DNA of 64,000 bases, from positions 80,447 through 144,446 of the forward strand of contig NZ_FOQF01000006.1 in the NCBI RefSeq assembly GCF_900113655.1, read 5' to 3'. The position numbers and the translations under genes were made by a program. Source of the DNA: Pseudobutyrivibrio sp. OR37. Lineage in GTDB: Bacteria; Bacillota; Clostridia; Lachnospirales; Lachnospiraceae. Shown piece after piece: positions 17,475 through 27,677 of this stretch (positions are counted from its first letter, which is position 1; each line of letters opens with the position of its first letter). A model generated the notes under the pieces. It was not told where the DNA came from, did not search any database, and worked only from the letters and a program-made list of their open reading frames with translations.

Positions 17475-18716
17475 TTAAGGATTGATTGGCATTAAAATAT
17501 TTACATGAAAAACATCATCATCGGCAGAAATAGTAAGGTTTCCATTGTATTTTTCAGCCAGATATTTAATACTCTTTAACCCGTAGCCATGTAGATGAGG
17601 CTGGTCCTTTGTGGATTCAGGCAGTCCGTTGTGGAAGGAAAGTGTATTGTCGTAGTAATTGTCTACAAGAATGTGGACAAAATCATTTCTGCGTCGTACG
17701 GTAAGAGAAATCATACGCTTATCCTTGTTTTCAAGGGCTGACACAGCCTCGATAGCATTTGATAATAGATTTCCAAACATAGCATAAATATCAGCTGTAT
17801 CCATGTATGAAAGGAGCTGTCCATCAGCCATGCAGGTAAGTTCGATATCGTTGTTAGCGCAGTACAGTGACTTTTCAGTAAGTATAGTATCCAGCGCATG
17901 GTTGTAGGTAGATATGTCCGCATCGAAGGTTGAAAGGAATTTCTCAGCCTGTGATTTAAAGGAGCCTACCTCATCAGCGTTTCTTCGAAGGAAATATTTT
18001 AAATCGTGGCAGTACATGTTCAGCAGTTCCATGTTCTGCATTGAATCGTCATAGTGCTGCTTATCATTTGCAATGATTTGCTCTAACACAGACATTTCCA
18101 TCTCCATCTGAGTCTTTTCAAATAATCCAAGCTGTAGCACCAGTGCAAGCAAAGAGCAGATAATAGAATAGATGGATGTCACAAAAATCAAATCCGAGTC
18201 TGAGGAATAATTCATTCTGTAGGAGTTTAGCAGTGTGCAGGAAAACATTGCAATCAAGGACACGATGGTGAGCTTGAACTGGTTGTCTCGCAGTTCAAAA
18301 TCCTTTCCAAAGCGTCTTGTTATTAAAAAATATTCACATACTAAAATGGTTATATAAATCACTATGGTATAAGCAAGTGATGTCATAATCCCTGGAATAT
18401 AATTGATTCCTAGTGTTAGCAGTGAATAGGATAGATGCTGTATTGCAAGGCCGGCGGTACTCCAGTATAAGGCTGATATAGGATTAAGCTTGTAGCAAAA
18501 CAATACCGCAAATACGATAACAACAAATTGCAGCATATATGCCAGATTGTCAAAAACAAATAAATCCCACATAAAGTTCATGAAAACAAGAATAGTGCCG
18601 CAAAGTAGCACGCGAAGAAGGAAGTGTGGGCGTTTTTCCTGCAATAAAAGCAGAATGCCTATGGACGCTAAAAGCTCTATTAAAACTACGAAAGGTGATA
18701 GATGAAAGGCTATCAT
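17475..18716 (-). CDS. Sensor histidine kinase, GHKL/AgrC-type
   Basis: 413 aa. The first about 200 residues hold six or seven membrane spans; the rest is a GHKL ATPase domain with MFGNLLSNAIEAVSAL (N box) and HLHGYGLKSIKYLAEKYNG (G box). A phospho-acceptor region, MYCHDLKYFLRR, has its His in the usual position. The start overlaps the stop of the LytTR regulator gene by 4 nt, so the pair is cotranscribed. Kinases of this class often sense peptides; no peptide precursor gene was seen next to it. Confidence 0.88.
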   Translation of the reverse strand: MIAFHLSPFVVLIELLASIGILLLLQEKRPHFLLRVLLCGTILVFMNFMWDLFVFDNLAYMLQFVVIVFAVLFCYKLNPISALYWSTAGLAIQHLSYSLLTLGINYIPGIMTSLAYTIVIYITILVCEYFLITRRFGKDFELRDNQFKLTIVSLIAMFSCTLLNSYRMNYSSDSDLIFVTSIYSIICSLLALVLQLGLFEKTQMEMEMSVLEQIIANDKQHYDDSMQNMELLNMYCHDLKYFLRRNADEVGSFKSQAEKFLSTFDADISTYNHALDTILTEKSLYCANNDIELTCMADGQLLSYMDTADIYAMFGNLLSNAIEAVSALENKDKRMISLTVRRRNDFVHILVDNYYDNTLSFHNGLPESTKDQPHLHGYGLKSIKYLAEKYNGNLTISADDDVFHVNILMPINP

Positions 18717-19420
18717 AATTGTCCTCCTAGATAATTTGTAACTTCATTTATAAAAATCTTTTTCTTAGGGCGGCTGATTGGCAATACATTTGGTCCAACC
18801 TTCACGTCATTCCCCTCGATACTGGTCACATATTTCAGATTTACCAGGTAGCTGTTGTTACAGCGCCTAAAGTGGTAAGGATGAAGCATCCCCTCCACCT
18901 CGCTGATAGCACCTCTGGTGTCGAAAACCCCGTCCATGGTGTGATAGTAAAGTCTGTGTGACAAAACCTCCACATAGTAGATTCTATCTGTAGAAAAGGT
19001 ATGGATTTCGCCTTTTGATGCAACAGTAATATTCTTTTTAGACTGCTGCTTAATAATCGCAAGAACCTTTGGCATCTTCAGGCTAAAAGCATTTTCTGAC
19101 AATGGCTTTAGGATGTAATCCAAAGCATTCACCTCATATCCCGCAATGGCGTAGTGGGCCAGATTAGTAAGGAAGATGAGAAGCACATCTGAATCCAGCT
19201 CTCTAAGCTTGTGCGCCGCATCCATTCCATTCATGCCGTCTAATTCTATATCCATAAATACTATTTGATATTGATGATTGTAGCTTTCTAAAAAATCCTC
19301 AGCACGGTTAAAAACAGCAATGTCGTACTGTTCCCCACGTTGCTTGAAAAAAACATCCGCTATATTACAAAAAGCTTTTTCATCCTCTATATCATTTTCT
19401 ATAAGAGCTATGTTTAGCAT
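18713..19420 (-). CDS. LytTR-family response regulator, AgrA/VirR-type
   Basis: Start chosen at the ATG preceded by GGAGGAATCT (an upstream in-frame ATG at 19462 has no RBS). 235 aa: an N-terminal receiver domain with MLNIALIENDIEDEK and phospho-acceptor VFMDIELDGMNG, then a LytTR DNA-binding domain (ITVASKGEIHTFSTDRIYYVE; FRRCNNSYLVNLKYV). It pairs with the overlapping GHKL kinase. Targets are unknown; the divergent GH3 gene is one candidate by position only. Confidence 0.9.
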   Translation of the reverse strand: MLNIALIENDIEDEKAFCNIADVFFKQRGEQYDIAVFNRAEDFLESYNHQYQIVFMDIELDGMNGMDAAHKLRELDSDVLLIFLTNLAHYAIAGYEVNALDYILKPLSENAFSLKMPKVLAIIKQQSKKNITVASKGEIHTFSTDRIYYVEVLSHRLYYHTMDGVFDTRGAISEVEGMLHPYHFRRCNNSYLVNLKYVTSIEGNDVKVGPNVLPISRPKKKIFINEVTNYLGGQL

Positions 19421-19541
19421 AGATTCCTCCAAGAAAGTGTTAATACATAATTTGCAGTTCATATTATAACATACAAAGAGGCCTAAAAAATCGCTGCTGA
19501 TGACAAAGAAGGGACTCTAAATGACAGGATAGGACATTTGA

Positions 19542-19570
19542 TTGAATCTGAAAATTCCAGAGGCTACAAT
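19542..19570 (+). promoter_or_regulatory. Putative promoter of the GH3 gene
   Basis: TTGAAT (19542-19547), 17-bp spacer, TACAAT (19565-19570), 33 bp before the ATG with its GGAGG. Confidence 0.5.
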
Positions 19571-19603
19571 GCACTCATCAAACAAAAAATGGAGGAATGA
19601 TTT

Positions 19604-22468
19604 ATGTTATCAATCAACATGACTGATGTAATCAATGTCCTAAAATTGATTGCACCACATCTTATTGCACTAGCGATTGTTATTGTAGCATTCATTGTTT
19701 GCATGATTCTTGCAGGCAAGAGAGAAAAGCACACACGCTTTTTAATGCGTAGACAATCACTTACAGCATTTTTGCTTGCAATAATTACAATCGTCAACTT
19801 GATTTGCTTCGGACCAATGTCTAACATGATCACACTTGCAACAGGCAAGGGTGAGGTTTCAGACAAGACAATTGACGAAGCCAGAGAGCTTTCAAAGGAA
19901 GTTGCGGGTGAGGGAATCGTACTTCTTGAGAACAAGGGCGCTCTTCCAATGGAATCAGGTAAGAAGCTCAACGTATTCGGTTGGTCTTCAACAAATCCAT
20001 ATTATGGTGGAACAGGTTCCGGCGGTTTTTCAGCTGATTTTGAAACAACATCTCTTTTAGATGGACTTCACGAAGCAGGCTTTGAAACAAATGAAGAACT
20101 TTCAGATTTCTATACAAGCTACAGAACAGACAGACCTGAAATCGGTTTGTTTGGACAGGACTGGACACTTCCAGAACCAGCTCTTTCAACATATCCAAAG
20201 GAACTTTTGGAAAATGCAAAAGAGTATTCTGACACAGCACTTATTGTAATTGCACGAAGCGGTGGCGAGGGAGCCGACCTTCCAAAGGATGTTGCAAGCG
20301 GTGTTACTTACAATGAAAACTCAGAGGATTACAAGGACTTTGAAAAGGGCCAGCACATCCTTCAGTTAGATAAGACTGAACGTGATCTTTTCGATGAAGT
20401 TTGCGCAGATTACGAAAATGTAATCGTTGTCTACACAGGTGCAAACACATTTGAGATGAACTTTGTAGATGAATATCCAAGCATCAAGGGGTTAATTTGG
20501 TGCCAGGGCTTAGGACAGGGTGGTTTCCCAGCTCTTGGTAGCATCTTAAATGGTGATGTTAACCCATCAGGTAAGACAGCAGACACATTTGCACGCCACA
20601 TTGATAATGCACCTTGGTTCAACAACTTTGGTGATTATGCATTCGATAATGTGGATGAGTTCACTTATGATTCAGGTGATCCAATTCTTGGAGTTTCAGC
20701 TCCACACTTTGTAAATTACGTAGAAGGTATTTACGTTGGCTATCGTTTTTACGAAACAGCCGCTGTTGAAGGTTTAATCGACTATGATAAAGAGGTTCAG
20801 TACCCATTTGGTTACGGCTTGTCATACACAACCTTCAAGCAGGAAATGGGAGAATTAAACATAGATGCTGACGGTAATGTTACCGTTGATGTAACTGTTA
20901 CAAACACAGGCGATGTTGCAGGCAAATCTGCAGTAGAGCTTTATGACACACCACCTTATACAAACGGTGGAATTGAGAAGTCTGCAGTAAATCTTATCGC
21001 ATTTGATAAGACAGACATCTTAGGACCAGGAGAGTCACAGACAATCACACTTGATTTTACAGAGGAATCACTTGCTTCATACGACGACAAGGCTGAGAAG
21101 GCGTATGTATTAGAGGAGGGCGATTATGTCATTTCTCTTAGAGAGGATGCCCATACTGTTATCGATGAGAAGACTCTCAACATTGCTAAGACTATTGTCT
21201 ACGGGGAAAATAATAAACGTTCGACAGACCAGGTAGCAGCTACAAATCACTTTGATACAGCTATCGGAAACGCAACATATTTATCGCGTGCAGATCATTT
21301 TGCAAACTATGAAGAGGCCACTGCAGCACCAACAAACTTTTCTATGACAGATGAAGCTAAGGCAGAATATGTTTGCAACCTTAACTATGATCCAAACGCA
21401 TTAAATGATTCTAACGATCAGATGCCTACAACAGGGGCAAAGAATGGACTTAAGTTAGAGGACCTCAGGGGCGCTGAGTATGATGATCCACGTTGGGAAG
21501 ATTTATTAGATGAGCTTACAGTATCTGAAATGGCATCACTTGTAGGACTTGGCGGATATCAGACACTTGAGGTTCCATCTGTTGAAAAGGCTAGAACAAC
21601 AGATTGCGATGGACCTGCTTCAATCACAAACAACTTTACAGGCAAGTTCTCAATCGGTATGCCTTCTTCAGTTACACTTGCATGTACATTCAATAAGGAA
21701 CTTGCATTAAGCTATGGTCGCATCATGGGTAAGATGTGTGATGAGATGGATGCTTCAGGTTGGTATGCACCAGCTATCAACACACACCGTGCAGCACTTG
21801 GCGGACGTGAATTTGAGTATGTATCAGAGGATGGACTTCTTTCAGGTACACAGATTACACAGGAAGTTATCGGTGCTAAGGAATTTGGCGTATACAGCTA
21901 CATCAAGCACTTCGCAATGAATGACCAGGAGACAAACAGATGGAATATGATTTCAGTTTGGGCTCCAGAACAGGCAATCAGAGAAATCTACCTAAAGCCA
22001 TTTGAACTTGCTGTAAAGCAGGGTGGCGCACAGGCAGTTATGAGCTCATACAGCTACATCGGACCACACTGGTCAGGTGCAAATGATAGCCTTCTTAACA
22101 AGGTACTCCGTGATGAGTGGGGATTCCGCGGAATGGTAATCACAGATTACTTCCTTGGAGCAAACTTCATGGATGCTGATGCAGCTATCAGAAATGGTAA
22201 CGACCTTATGCTTGTTGCTTATGAAATGGGAACAAATACACCGGACGACCAGACAAGCGCTACAGGAATCAAGGCAATGCGTCAGGCTTCTAAGAACATC
22301 ATGTACACAGTTGTTAACAGCCGCGCATACGAGCCAGAAAACCTAAAGACAGGTTTATATCCATGGCAGATTGCATTCATCATTGTTGATATTATTCTTG
22401 CAGGATTATTAATCCTTCTTGAAGTAAAGACAATGAAGAAATATAAAACAATAAAATCTACAATGTAG
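19604..22468 (+). CDS. Membrane-anchored GH3 beta-glucosidase with permuted domain order
   Basis: 954 aa. Two N-terminal membrane helices (residues about 10-75) and one near the C-terminus (about 925-943) suggest anchoring at both ends. The GH3 domains are swapped from the usual order. The alpha/beta sandwich comes first (ELSKEVAGEGIVLLENKGALPM), then a fibronectin-III-like domain, then the TIM barrel with nucleophile Asp848 in MVITDYF. Reversed order is known from Butyrivibrio and Ruminococcus albus beta-glucosidases. It should release glucose from cello-oligosaccharides or related beta-glucosides at the membrane. Side of the membrane and exact substrate are not decided. It has its own promoter and terminator. 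Confidence 0.9.
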   Translation: MLSINMTDVINVLKLIAPHLIALAIVIVAFIVCMILAGKREKHTRFLMRRQSLTAFLLAIITIVNLICFGPMSNMITLATGKGEVSDKTIDEARELSKEVAGEGIVLLENKGALPMESGKKLNVFGWSSTNPYYGGTGSGGFSADFETTSLLDGLHEAGFETNEELSDFYTSYRTDRPEIGLFGQDWTLPEPALSTYPKELLENAKEYSDTALIVIARSGGEGADLPKDVASGVTYNENSEDYKDFEKGQHILQLDKTERDLFDEVCADYENVIVVYTGANTFEMNFVDEYPSIKGLIWCQGLGQGGFPALGSILNGDVNPSGKTADTFARHIDNAPWFNNFGDYAFDNVDEFTYDSGDPILGVSAPHFVNYVEGIYVGYRFYETAAVEGLIDYDKEVQYPFGYGLSYTTFKQEMGELNIDADGNVTVDVTVTNTGDVAGKSAVELYDTPPYTNGGIEKSAVNLIAFDKTDILGPGESQTITLDFTEESLASYDDKAEKAYVLEEGDYVISLREDAHTVIDEKTLNIAKTIVYGENNKRSTDQVAATNHFDTAIGNATYLSRADHFANYEEATAAPTNFSMTDEAKAEYVCNLNYDPNALNDSNDQMPTTGAKNGLKLEDLRGAEYDDPRWEDLLDELTVSEMASLVGLGGYQTLEVPSVEKARTTDCDGPASITNNFTGKFSIGMPSSVTLACTFNKELALSYGRIMGKMCDEMDASGWYAPAINTHRAALGGREFEYVSEDGLLSGTQITQEVIGAKEFGVYSYIKHFAMNDQETNRWNMISVWAPEQAIREIYLKPFELAVKQGGAQAVMSSYSYIGPHWSGANDSLLNKVLRDEWGFRGMVITDYFLGANFMDADAAIRNGNDLMLVAYEMGTNTPDDQTSATGIKAMRQASKNIMYTVVNSRAYEPENLKTGLYPWQIAFIIVDIILAGLLILLEVKTMKKYKTIKSTM

Positions 22469-22502
22469 ATTAATCACATTCTTCTTCTTTAATCTTATAA
22501 AT

Positions 22503-22531
22503 AAGGGCTAGACGATAATGTCTAGCCCTTT
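22503..22531. terminator. Bidirectional terminator between GH3 gene and pflA
   Basis: 11-bp stem AAGGGCTAGAC / GTCTAGCCCTT with a 6-nt loop, between convergent genes. Confidence 0.8.
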
Positions 22532-22545
22532 AAAGTATCTTAAGG

Positions 22546-23280
22546 TTATTTACAACCAAGTATTTCCTTTGCGTTCTGGATACGTTCTGCTGTTGGAGAT
22601 TCAACACCTTCAAGGCGGTATGGAATACCAAGCTCTGCGTATTTAGGAACACCGAGAGAGTGGTAAGGAAGGATTTCCACACGCTCTACAGTTTTAAGAG
22701 TATCAATGAACTCTCTAGTACGATGTAACAAATCATCATTGTCGCTTCCGCCAGGCACAAGTACGTGGCGAATCCAAAGAGTAATACCCATATCAGAAAT
22801 CTCTTTTGCCATTTCAAGGATATTGGCATTATCAACACCTGTAAGCTTTTTGTGCTCCTCAGGGTCGATGTTTTTGATATCAAGCATTACAGTGTCTGTT
22901 ACACTCATAAGCTCCTTCCATTTGCTATAAAATGGTTCTTCATGAGTGAATGGCTGACCAGCTGTATCGATACATGTGCTGATACCCTTAGCTTTGGCTT
23001 TCTTAAATAAATCTAATACAAAATCAATCTGAAGAAGAGGCTCACCACCACTGACTGTGATACCACCGTCTTTCTTCCAATATGGCTTAAAACGAAGTGC
23101 TTTTTCTAACACCTGGTCTGCAGTGTATTCATCACCCTGGTGCTCAGCCCAAGTCTCAGGATTGTGGCAGAATGCACAGCGCATCTTACATCCATTTAAG
23201 AAAATCAAAAATCTAACTCCAGGTCCATCTACGGCACCGAAGCTTTCAAATTTATTTACGTATCCTATAATTTCACTCAT
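22546..23280 (-). CDS. pflA: Pyruvate formate-lyase activating enzyme
   Basis: A 244-aa radical SAM enzyme that installs the glycyl radical on pyruvate formate-lyase. The 4Fe-4S cysteines are Cys31, Cys35 and Cys38 (NGCKMRCAFCHN), and the SAM-binding GGEPLL motif follows at about residue 79. The length is normal for PflA. It lies downstream of pflB on the same strand, separated by 105 bp that contain a palindromic repeat. Confidence 0.95.
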   Translation of the reverse strand: MSEIIGYVNKFESFGAVDGPGVRFLIFLNGCKMRCAFCHNPETWAEHQGDEYTADQVLEKALRFKPYWKKDGGITVSGGEPLLQIDFVLDLFKKAKAKGISTCIDTAGQPFTHEEPFYSKWKELMSVTDTVMLDIKNIDPEEHKKLTGVDNANILEMAKEISDMGITLWIRHVLVPGGSDNDDLLHRTREFIDTLKTVERVEILPYHSLGVPKYAELGIPYRLEGVESPTAERIQNAKEILGCK

Positions 23281-23301
23281 AAATCTACCTCATAAAAAAA
23301 T

Positions 23302-23360
23302 CCCCTCATCCGGCCCTGCGGGCCACCTTCCCCCAGAGGGGGAAGGCTTTCAGAGGGGAA
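23302..23360 (-). repeat. Dispersed double-hairpin repeat, copy 1 (between pflB and pflA)
   Basis: Read on the minus strand: a hairpin CTTCCCCCTCTGGGGGAAG, a second hairpin GGCCCGCAGGGCC, then GATGAGGGG. The same layout, with diverged stems, recurs at 51412-51462. It looks like a REP-type intergenic element. Confidence 0.7.
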
Positions 23361-23385
23361 CCAAAATAGTTCTAATTAAAAGATA

Positions 23386-25644
23386 TTATAAAGCCTCGTG
23401 GCATGTACGTGCGATAACGTCAAGCTGCTGAGTCTTTGTTAAGTCGATGAACTTAACAGCGTATCCAGATACACGGATTGTAAAGTTAGCGTACTCTGGC
23501 TTCTCTGGATGCTCCATAGCATCGATGAGCTTTTCTTTACCAAATACGTTAACGTTAAGGTGATGAGCACCCTGATCGAAGTATCCGTCAAGAACGTTAA
23601 CAAGGTTGTTAACACGCTCTTCCTCTGAGTGTCCAAGAGCACCTGGGTTGATTGTCTGTGTATTTGAAATACCATCAAGTGCCTCTTCGTATGGAAGCTT
23701 AGCAACTGAGTTAAGTGATGCAACAAGACCACTCTTCTCTGCACCGTATGCTGGGTTAGCACCTGGTGAAAGTGGCTCGCCTGCTGGTCTTCCGTCTGGA
23801 AGAGCACCTGTAGCCTTACCATAAACTACGTTTGAAGTAATTGTAAGGATAGATGTTGTAGGCTCTGAATCTCTGTATGTGTGGATGTGACGAAGCTTGC
23901 TCATGAATGTGCGGAGAAGCCATACAGCGATCTCATCAGCTCTGTCATCATCGTTACCGTAACGTGGGAAGTCACCTTCGATTTCGAAATCCTTTGTGAT
24001 TCCGTCCTCATCACGGATAGCCTTAACCTTTGCGTACTTGATAGCTGAAAGTGAATCTACACAGTGTGAGAATCCAGCGATACCTGTAGCAAATGAACGA
24101 CGTACGTGTGTATCGATAAGTGCCATCTGGCATACTTCATAGTAATACTTATCGTGCATGTAGTGGATCATGTTAAGTGCTCCAACATACATGTGAGCTA
24201 ACCAATCCATCATCTGATCGAACTTGTGCATAACTTCATCGTAGTCAAGGATCTCAGATGTGATAGGTGTGTACTCAGGACCAACCTGATCATGAGTCTT
24301 CTCATCAACACCACCGTTGATAGCGTAAAGAAGACACTTAGCAAGGTTTGCACGAGCACCGAAGAACTGAAGCTCCTTACCTGTCTCTGTAGCAGATACA
24401 CAGCAGCAGATTGAGTAATCATCGCCCCATGTAACTCTCATAACATCATCGTTCTCGTACTGGATAGAAGATGTGTTTACAGAAATCTTAGCAGCATACT
24501 TCTTGAATGACTCAGGAAGACGGCTAGAGTACATAACTGTAAGGTTTGGCTCTGGTGAAGGTCCCATGTTCTCAAGTGTGTGAAGGAATCTGAAACATGT
24601 CTTTGTAACCTGGTGACGTCCGTCAAGACCGATACCACCAACCTCAAGAGTAGCCCAAACTGGGTCACCTGAGAATAACTGGTTGTAAGACTCGATACGA
24701 GCAAACTTAACCATACGGCACTTCATTGTGAAGTGATCGATGATTTCCTGTGCCTCAGACTCTGTGATAACACCGTTAGCAAGGTCACGTGTCATGTAGA
24801 TATCAAGGAATGTAGATACACGACCAACTGACATAGCAGCACCGTTCTGAGTCTTGATAGCTGCAAGGTAACCGAAGTATAACCACTGAGCAGCTTCCTT
24901 AGCGTTAGCAGCTGGCTTAGAAATATCGAAGCCGTAAGAAGCAGCCATTTCCTTCATGCCCTTAAGAGCATTGATCTGGTCTGTGATTTCCTCACGAAGC
25001 TGGAAGTCGTAACGTCTCATACCCTGACGGTTTGTGTTCTTGAAGTCAATCTGCTTCTTCTCGATAAGGTAATCGATACCGTAAAGAGCAACTCTTCTGT
25101 AATCGCCTACGATACGTCCACGTCCGTATGTATCAGGAAGACCTGTTAAGATCTTGTTGTGACGTGCCTTTAAAATCTCAGGAGTGTAGATATCGAATAC
25201 ACCCTGGTTATGTGTCTTATGATATTTTGTAAAGATTTCGTGAAGCTTCTCGCTTGGCTCATAACCGTACATCTTGCAAGACTGCTCAGCCATCTTGATA
25301 CCACCATAAGGCATGAATGCTCTCTTAAGTGGCTTATCTGTCTGAAGACCAACGATCTGCTCAAGATCCTTTGTCTCGTCTGAAATGTAGCCTGGGCCGT
25401 AAGAAGTAAGTGAAGAAACAACCTCTGTTTCCATGTCTAAAACGCCACCCTTAGCACGCTCAGCTGCCTGAAGCTCCTGGAGCTTGCCCCAAAGAGTGTT
25501 AGTAGCGTCTGTAGGACCTGCTAAAAATGACTCGTCTCCATCATATGGAGTGTAGTTGTTCTGAATGAAGTCACGTACGTCAACGTTATCTTTCCAAACG
25601 CGGCCTACGAAACCGTTCCACTGTTCGAAATCGTGATTTGCCAT
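23386..25644 (-). CDS. pflB: Formate acetyltransferase (pyruvate formate-lyase)
   Basis: Converts pyruvate and CoA to acetyl-CoA and formate under anaerobic conditions. At 752 aa it has normal length. The active-site cysteines lie in [10 protein letters not shown] (Cys413-415) and the glycyl radical site is Gly727 in RVSGYAV, close to the C-terminus as expected. The partner activase is next in the same direction. Codon use is strongly biased, as for a highly expressed gene. Confidence 0.96.
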   Translation of the reverse strand: MANHDFEQWNGFVGRVWKDNVDVRDFIQNNYTPYDGDESFLAGPTDATNTLWGKLQELQAAERAKGGVLDMETEVVSSLTSYGPGYISDETKDLEQIVGLQTDKPLKRAFMPYGGIKMAEQSCKMYGYEPSEKLHEIFTKYHKTHNQGVFDIYTPEILKARHNKILTGLPDTYGRGRIVGDYRRVALYGIDYLIEKKQIDFKNTNRQGMRRYDFQLREEITDQINALKGMKEMAASYGFDISKPAANAKEAAQWLYFGYLAAIKTQNGAAMSVGRVSTFLDIYMTRDLANGVITESEAQEIIDHFTMKCRMVKFARIESYNQLFSGDPVWATLEVGGIGLDGRHQVTKTCFRFLHTLENMGPSPEPNLTVMYSSRLPESFKKYAAKISVNTSSIQYENDDVMRVTWGDDYSICCCVSATETGKELQFFGARANLAKCLLYAINGGVDEKTHDQVGPEYTPITSEILDYDEVMHKFDQMMDWLAHMYVGALNMIHYMHDKYYYEVCQMALIDTHVRRSFATGIAGFSHCVDSLSAIKYAKVKAIRDEDGITKDFEIEGDFPRYGNDDDRADEIAVWLLRTFMSKLRHIHTYRDSEPTTSILTITSNVVYGKATGALPDGRPAGEPLSPGANPAYGAEKSGLVASLNSVAKLPYEEALDGISNTQTINPGALGHSEEERVNNLVNVLDGYFDQGAHHLNVNVFGKEKLIDAMEHPEKPEYANFTIRVSGYAVKFIDLTKTQQLDVIARTCHEAL

Positions 25645-25851
25645 TTGATTTTCCCTTTCTTTGTTTACAAATGTTATTTTGGTACGAGCTAGTGGGGTTA
25701 AGTTTGAAATGTCATGGACAGTTAGACATAACTAACAACCTAGCCTATTTAAACTATACCATAAGACTGATAAATAATTAACAATGTACGAAAATAAAAA
25801 CATAATTAAATGTATTTATCTAAATACAAAAAAATACAATGCAGCAGAGCA
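25645..25851. other. Non-coding region upstream of pflB
   Basis: AT-rich 5' region. A possible minus-strand promoter (TTAATT, N17, TATAGT near 25748-25777) is the only signal seen; it is weak. No riboswitch or small gene recognised. Confidence 0.4.
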
Positions 25852-25896
25852 CAAAAAAAGTGGCCAATAAACTACTGTTACGTAGCTTATTGACCA
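25852..25896 (-). terminator. Terminator of the orphan gene at 25943
   Basis: 15-bp imperfect stem (25861-25875 with 25882-25896), followed on the minus strand by seven T. Confidence 0.8.
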
Positions 25897-25942
25897 TGAA
25901 AAATGTTATTGTCAATTAGAGTGTTTTTAGTTTTACCAGACG

Positions 25943-26593
25943 TTAAACAATGTCAAAATTCTGAAGTGCCTGTATTCGAATTTCGTCTGGAATAGTAGTA
26001 GATTGCTGACCGTTTTGGATTTCATCTACGGTTCGAGCATCTCTTTCAACCTGAGAAAGCTTTGAAATGCTGGTGGCGAAATCCTTGTTAAAGCTTTGAG
26101 CTTCAATCCTTTCATTTTCTCTTCTGGCAGCCCTGGCCTCCATTTCCTGATTGTAATCAATCTGAGAAATATCACCCTTTAGATAAAGCTCCTTCAGCTT
26201 GGAATCACTGTATCCTGCATAGGAGGTTACATCTATTGCTTCAGAGGAAATGTCCCAATTGTTTTTCTGAATTTGAGTTACTGTCGCGTGGGTCTCAAAA
26301 TCAGGTTTTTCATGGGAATTTTGTTCTTGAAGCTTTTCTATTTCCTCCTGAAGTATTTCGTGGATTTTATTTCCCTCATCCTCGTCATGCTTTACACGAA
26401 CTGTGTCTCCATCTTTGGATTTAGAAACCACTGGGCCATACTCCTTAGATAAAATATCCGCAGAAGCCTTTTTGTCAGGTTTTTCAGCCTCAATTTTAGG
26501 CTTTGGTGTGCTGGTCTGCTGGGGAGCTTGAGCAGATTTTGCAGGTGCAGAATTCTCTATGTGAAGATTGTTTTTAATACCTATATCAGCCAT
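25943..26593 (-). CDS. Orphan soluble protein, lysine/glutamate-rich
   Basis: Start set at the ATG after AAAGGAG (in-frame ATG at 26626 has no RBS). 216 aa, no signal peptide or membrane span. A low-complexity region rich in Ala, Pro, Lys and Glu (residues 10-50) is followed by a charged, probably helical part (ILQEEIEKLQEQN) and a C-terminal region with YAGYSDSKLKELYLKGDISQ. I do not recognise a family. It is monocistronic with its own terminator. The N-terminal pattern of short Asn/Ile/Ser-rich sequence is shared loosely with other orphans here (47945, 58817), which may hint at a common cell-surface or flagellar export route; this is speculation. Confidence 0.6.
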   Translation of the reverse strand: MADIGIKNNLHIENSAPAKSAQAPQQTSTPKPKIEAEKPDKKASADILSKEYGPVVSKSKDGDTVRVKHDEDEGNKIHEILQEEIEKLQEQNSHEKPDFETHATVTQIQKNNWDISSEAIDVTSYAGYSDSKLKELYLKGDISQIDYNQEMEARAARRENERIEAQSFNKDFATSISKLSQVERDARTVDEIQNGQQSTTIPDEIRIQALQNFDIV

Positions 26594-26781
26594 AGCGACT
26601 CCTTTCAGTGGAATGCATACTACCACTTCTAAATGTTATTATATAACCTAATTATGAAATAATTGTGACGTTCTATAACTTAATTATAACGGAATATCAA
26701 GGTTGGATAACAAGGTTGTTGCTTAATGAAAAACATGATAAGATTTAAACTAGGTAAAAGAATTGATACGGAGAAAAACAC

Positions 26782-27675
26782 TTGGCAACAAATAATTCAA
26801 ATAAAAAAGTAAAGGGACCTAGTCAGACTGCACCAGCAGGTTATAAGGGGAAAAATCAGGCCTTCCTGGATGCAGAATACCTAAGTGCCAGATATAAAAA
26901 AGGCTCAATAGAGGACGTTATTTCGGTGGGAATAATCATTACAAATCCTGAGCATGAGGAGCTTGATAGATATTATTCTACAGTAAGACTTCGCCCAGGA
27001 CACAAGCTTCCACCTCTTATTTCTGAGCTTACAGGTCTTACAAATGAAGATTTAGAATTTGCACCTGAATACGAAACTGTTATGACAGAGCTTATAGCCA
27101 TGATTCGTAAATATCAGGTTGGAAAAATCTGCGTTTGGGGCGGTGATAAAAACAGCTTCCAAAGGGATTATGAATCCAGAGAGCTTGAAAAGCCTTTAAA
27201 GCGCAGCGTCGGCAAATTCATCAGTACCATCGAAAATATCCAAAAGGAAGTTAGCCTGGATGTAACAGATGGACTTGATGCCAATCTTTCATTAGCTGAT
27301 ATGAAGACCATCTGCGGGCTTGGCGGCGTTGTAGAGCATAATGCTCTTTCTGATGCAGAGGATATGCTTAATTGCATTCGCATTATCGAACAGGATGAAA
27401 TGCAATACGATGGCAAAAAGGCTGCTGAATATAAAAAGTTCCGCGGTGAATATGTTAAGAATAGAAGCTTTGACGATTTCGAGGAGGATAGAGAGTTCAT
27501 TATCGATTCCGCTGTGGGTGAGCAATTCCTTCAGGAGATTATGGCTCGTGGTTTTGAGGATAATCCTAAAACAAAGGCCTTCATGGACGATCTAAAGTTT
27601 ATTCTTGGCAAGGACAATGTTTACATGGGTACATTCTCCGAAATGATGGAGGAGAAAAACAGCAAGGAGGGGTAG
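26782..27675 (+). CDS. DEDDh-family 3'-5' exonuclease
   Basis: TTG start with GGAGA 9 nt upstream. 297 aa. The exonuclease residues are visible in order: FLDAEYL (Asp, Glu), WGGDKNSF (Asp) and EHNALSDAEDM (His, Asp). The layout resembles KapD/RNase T-type exonucleases of Firmicutes. It is likely to trim RNA or DNA 3' ends. The C-terminal 70 residues (from about 225) are an extension that I do not recognise. Confidence 0.8.
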   Translation: MATNNSNKKVKGPSQTAPAGYKGKNQAFLDAEYLSARYKKGSIEDVISVGIIITNPEHEELDRYYSTVRLRPGHKLPPLISELTGLTNEDLEFAPEYETVMTELIAMIRKYQVGKICVWGGDKNSFQRDYESRELEKPLKRSVGKFISTIENIQKEVSLDVTDGLDANLSLADMKTICGLGGVVEHNALSDAEDMLNCIRIIEQDEMQYDGKKAAEYKKFRGEYVKNRSFDDFEEDREFIIDSAVGEQFLQEIMARGFEDNPKTKAFMDDLKFILGKDNVYMGTFSEMMEEKNSKEG

Positions 27676-27677
27676 TT

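Noticed and set aside
23057..23431. 124-aa plus-strand ORF over the pflA-pflB junction
   Set aside because: Antisense shadow of pflA plus the palindromic repeat; no RBS and no recognisable protein.
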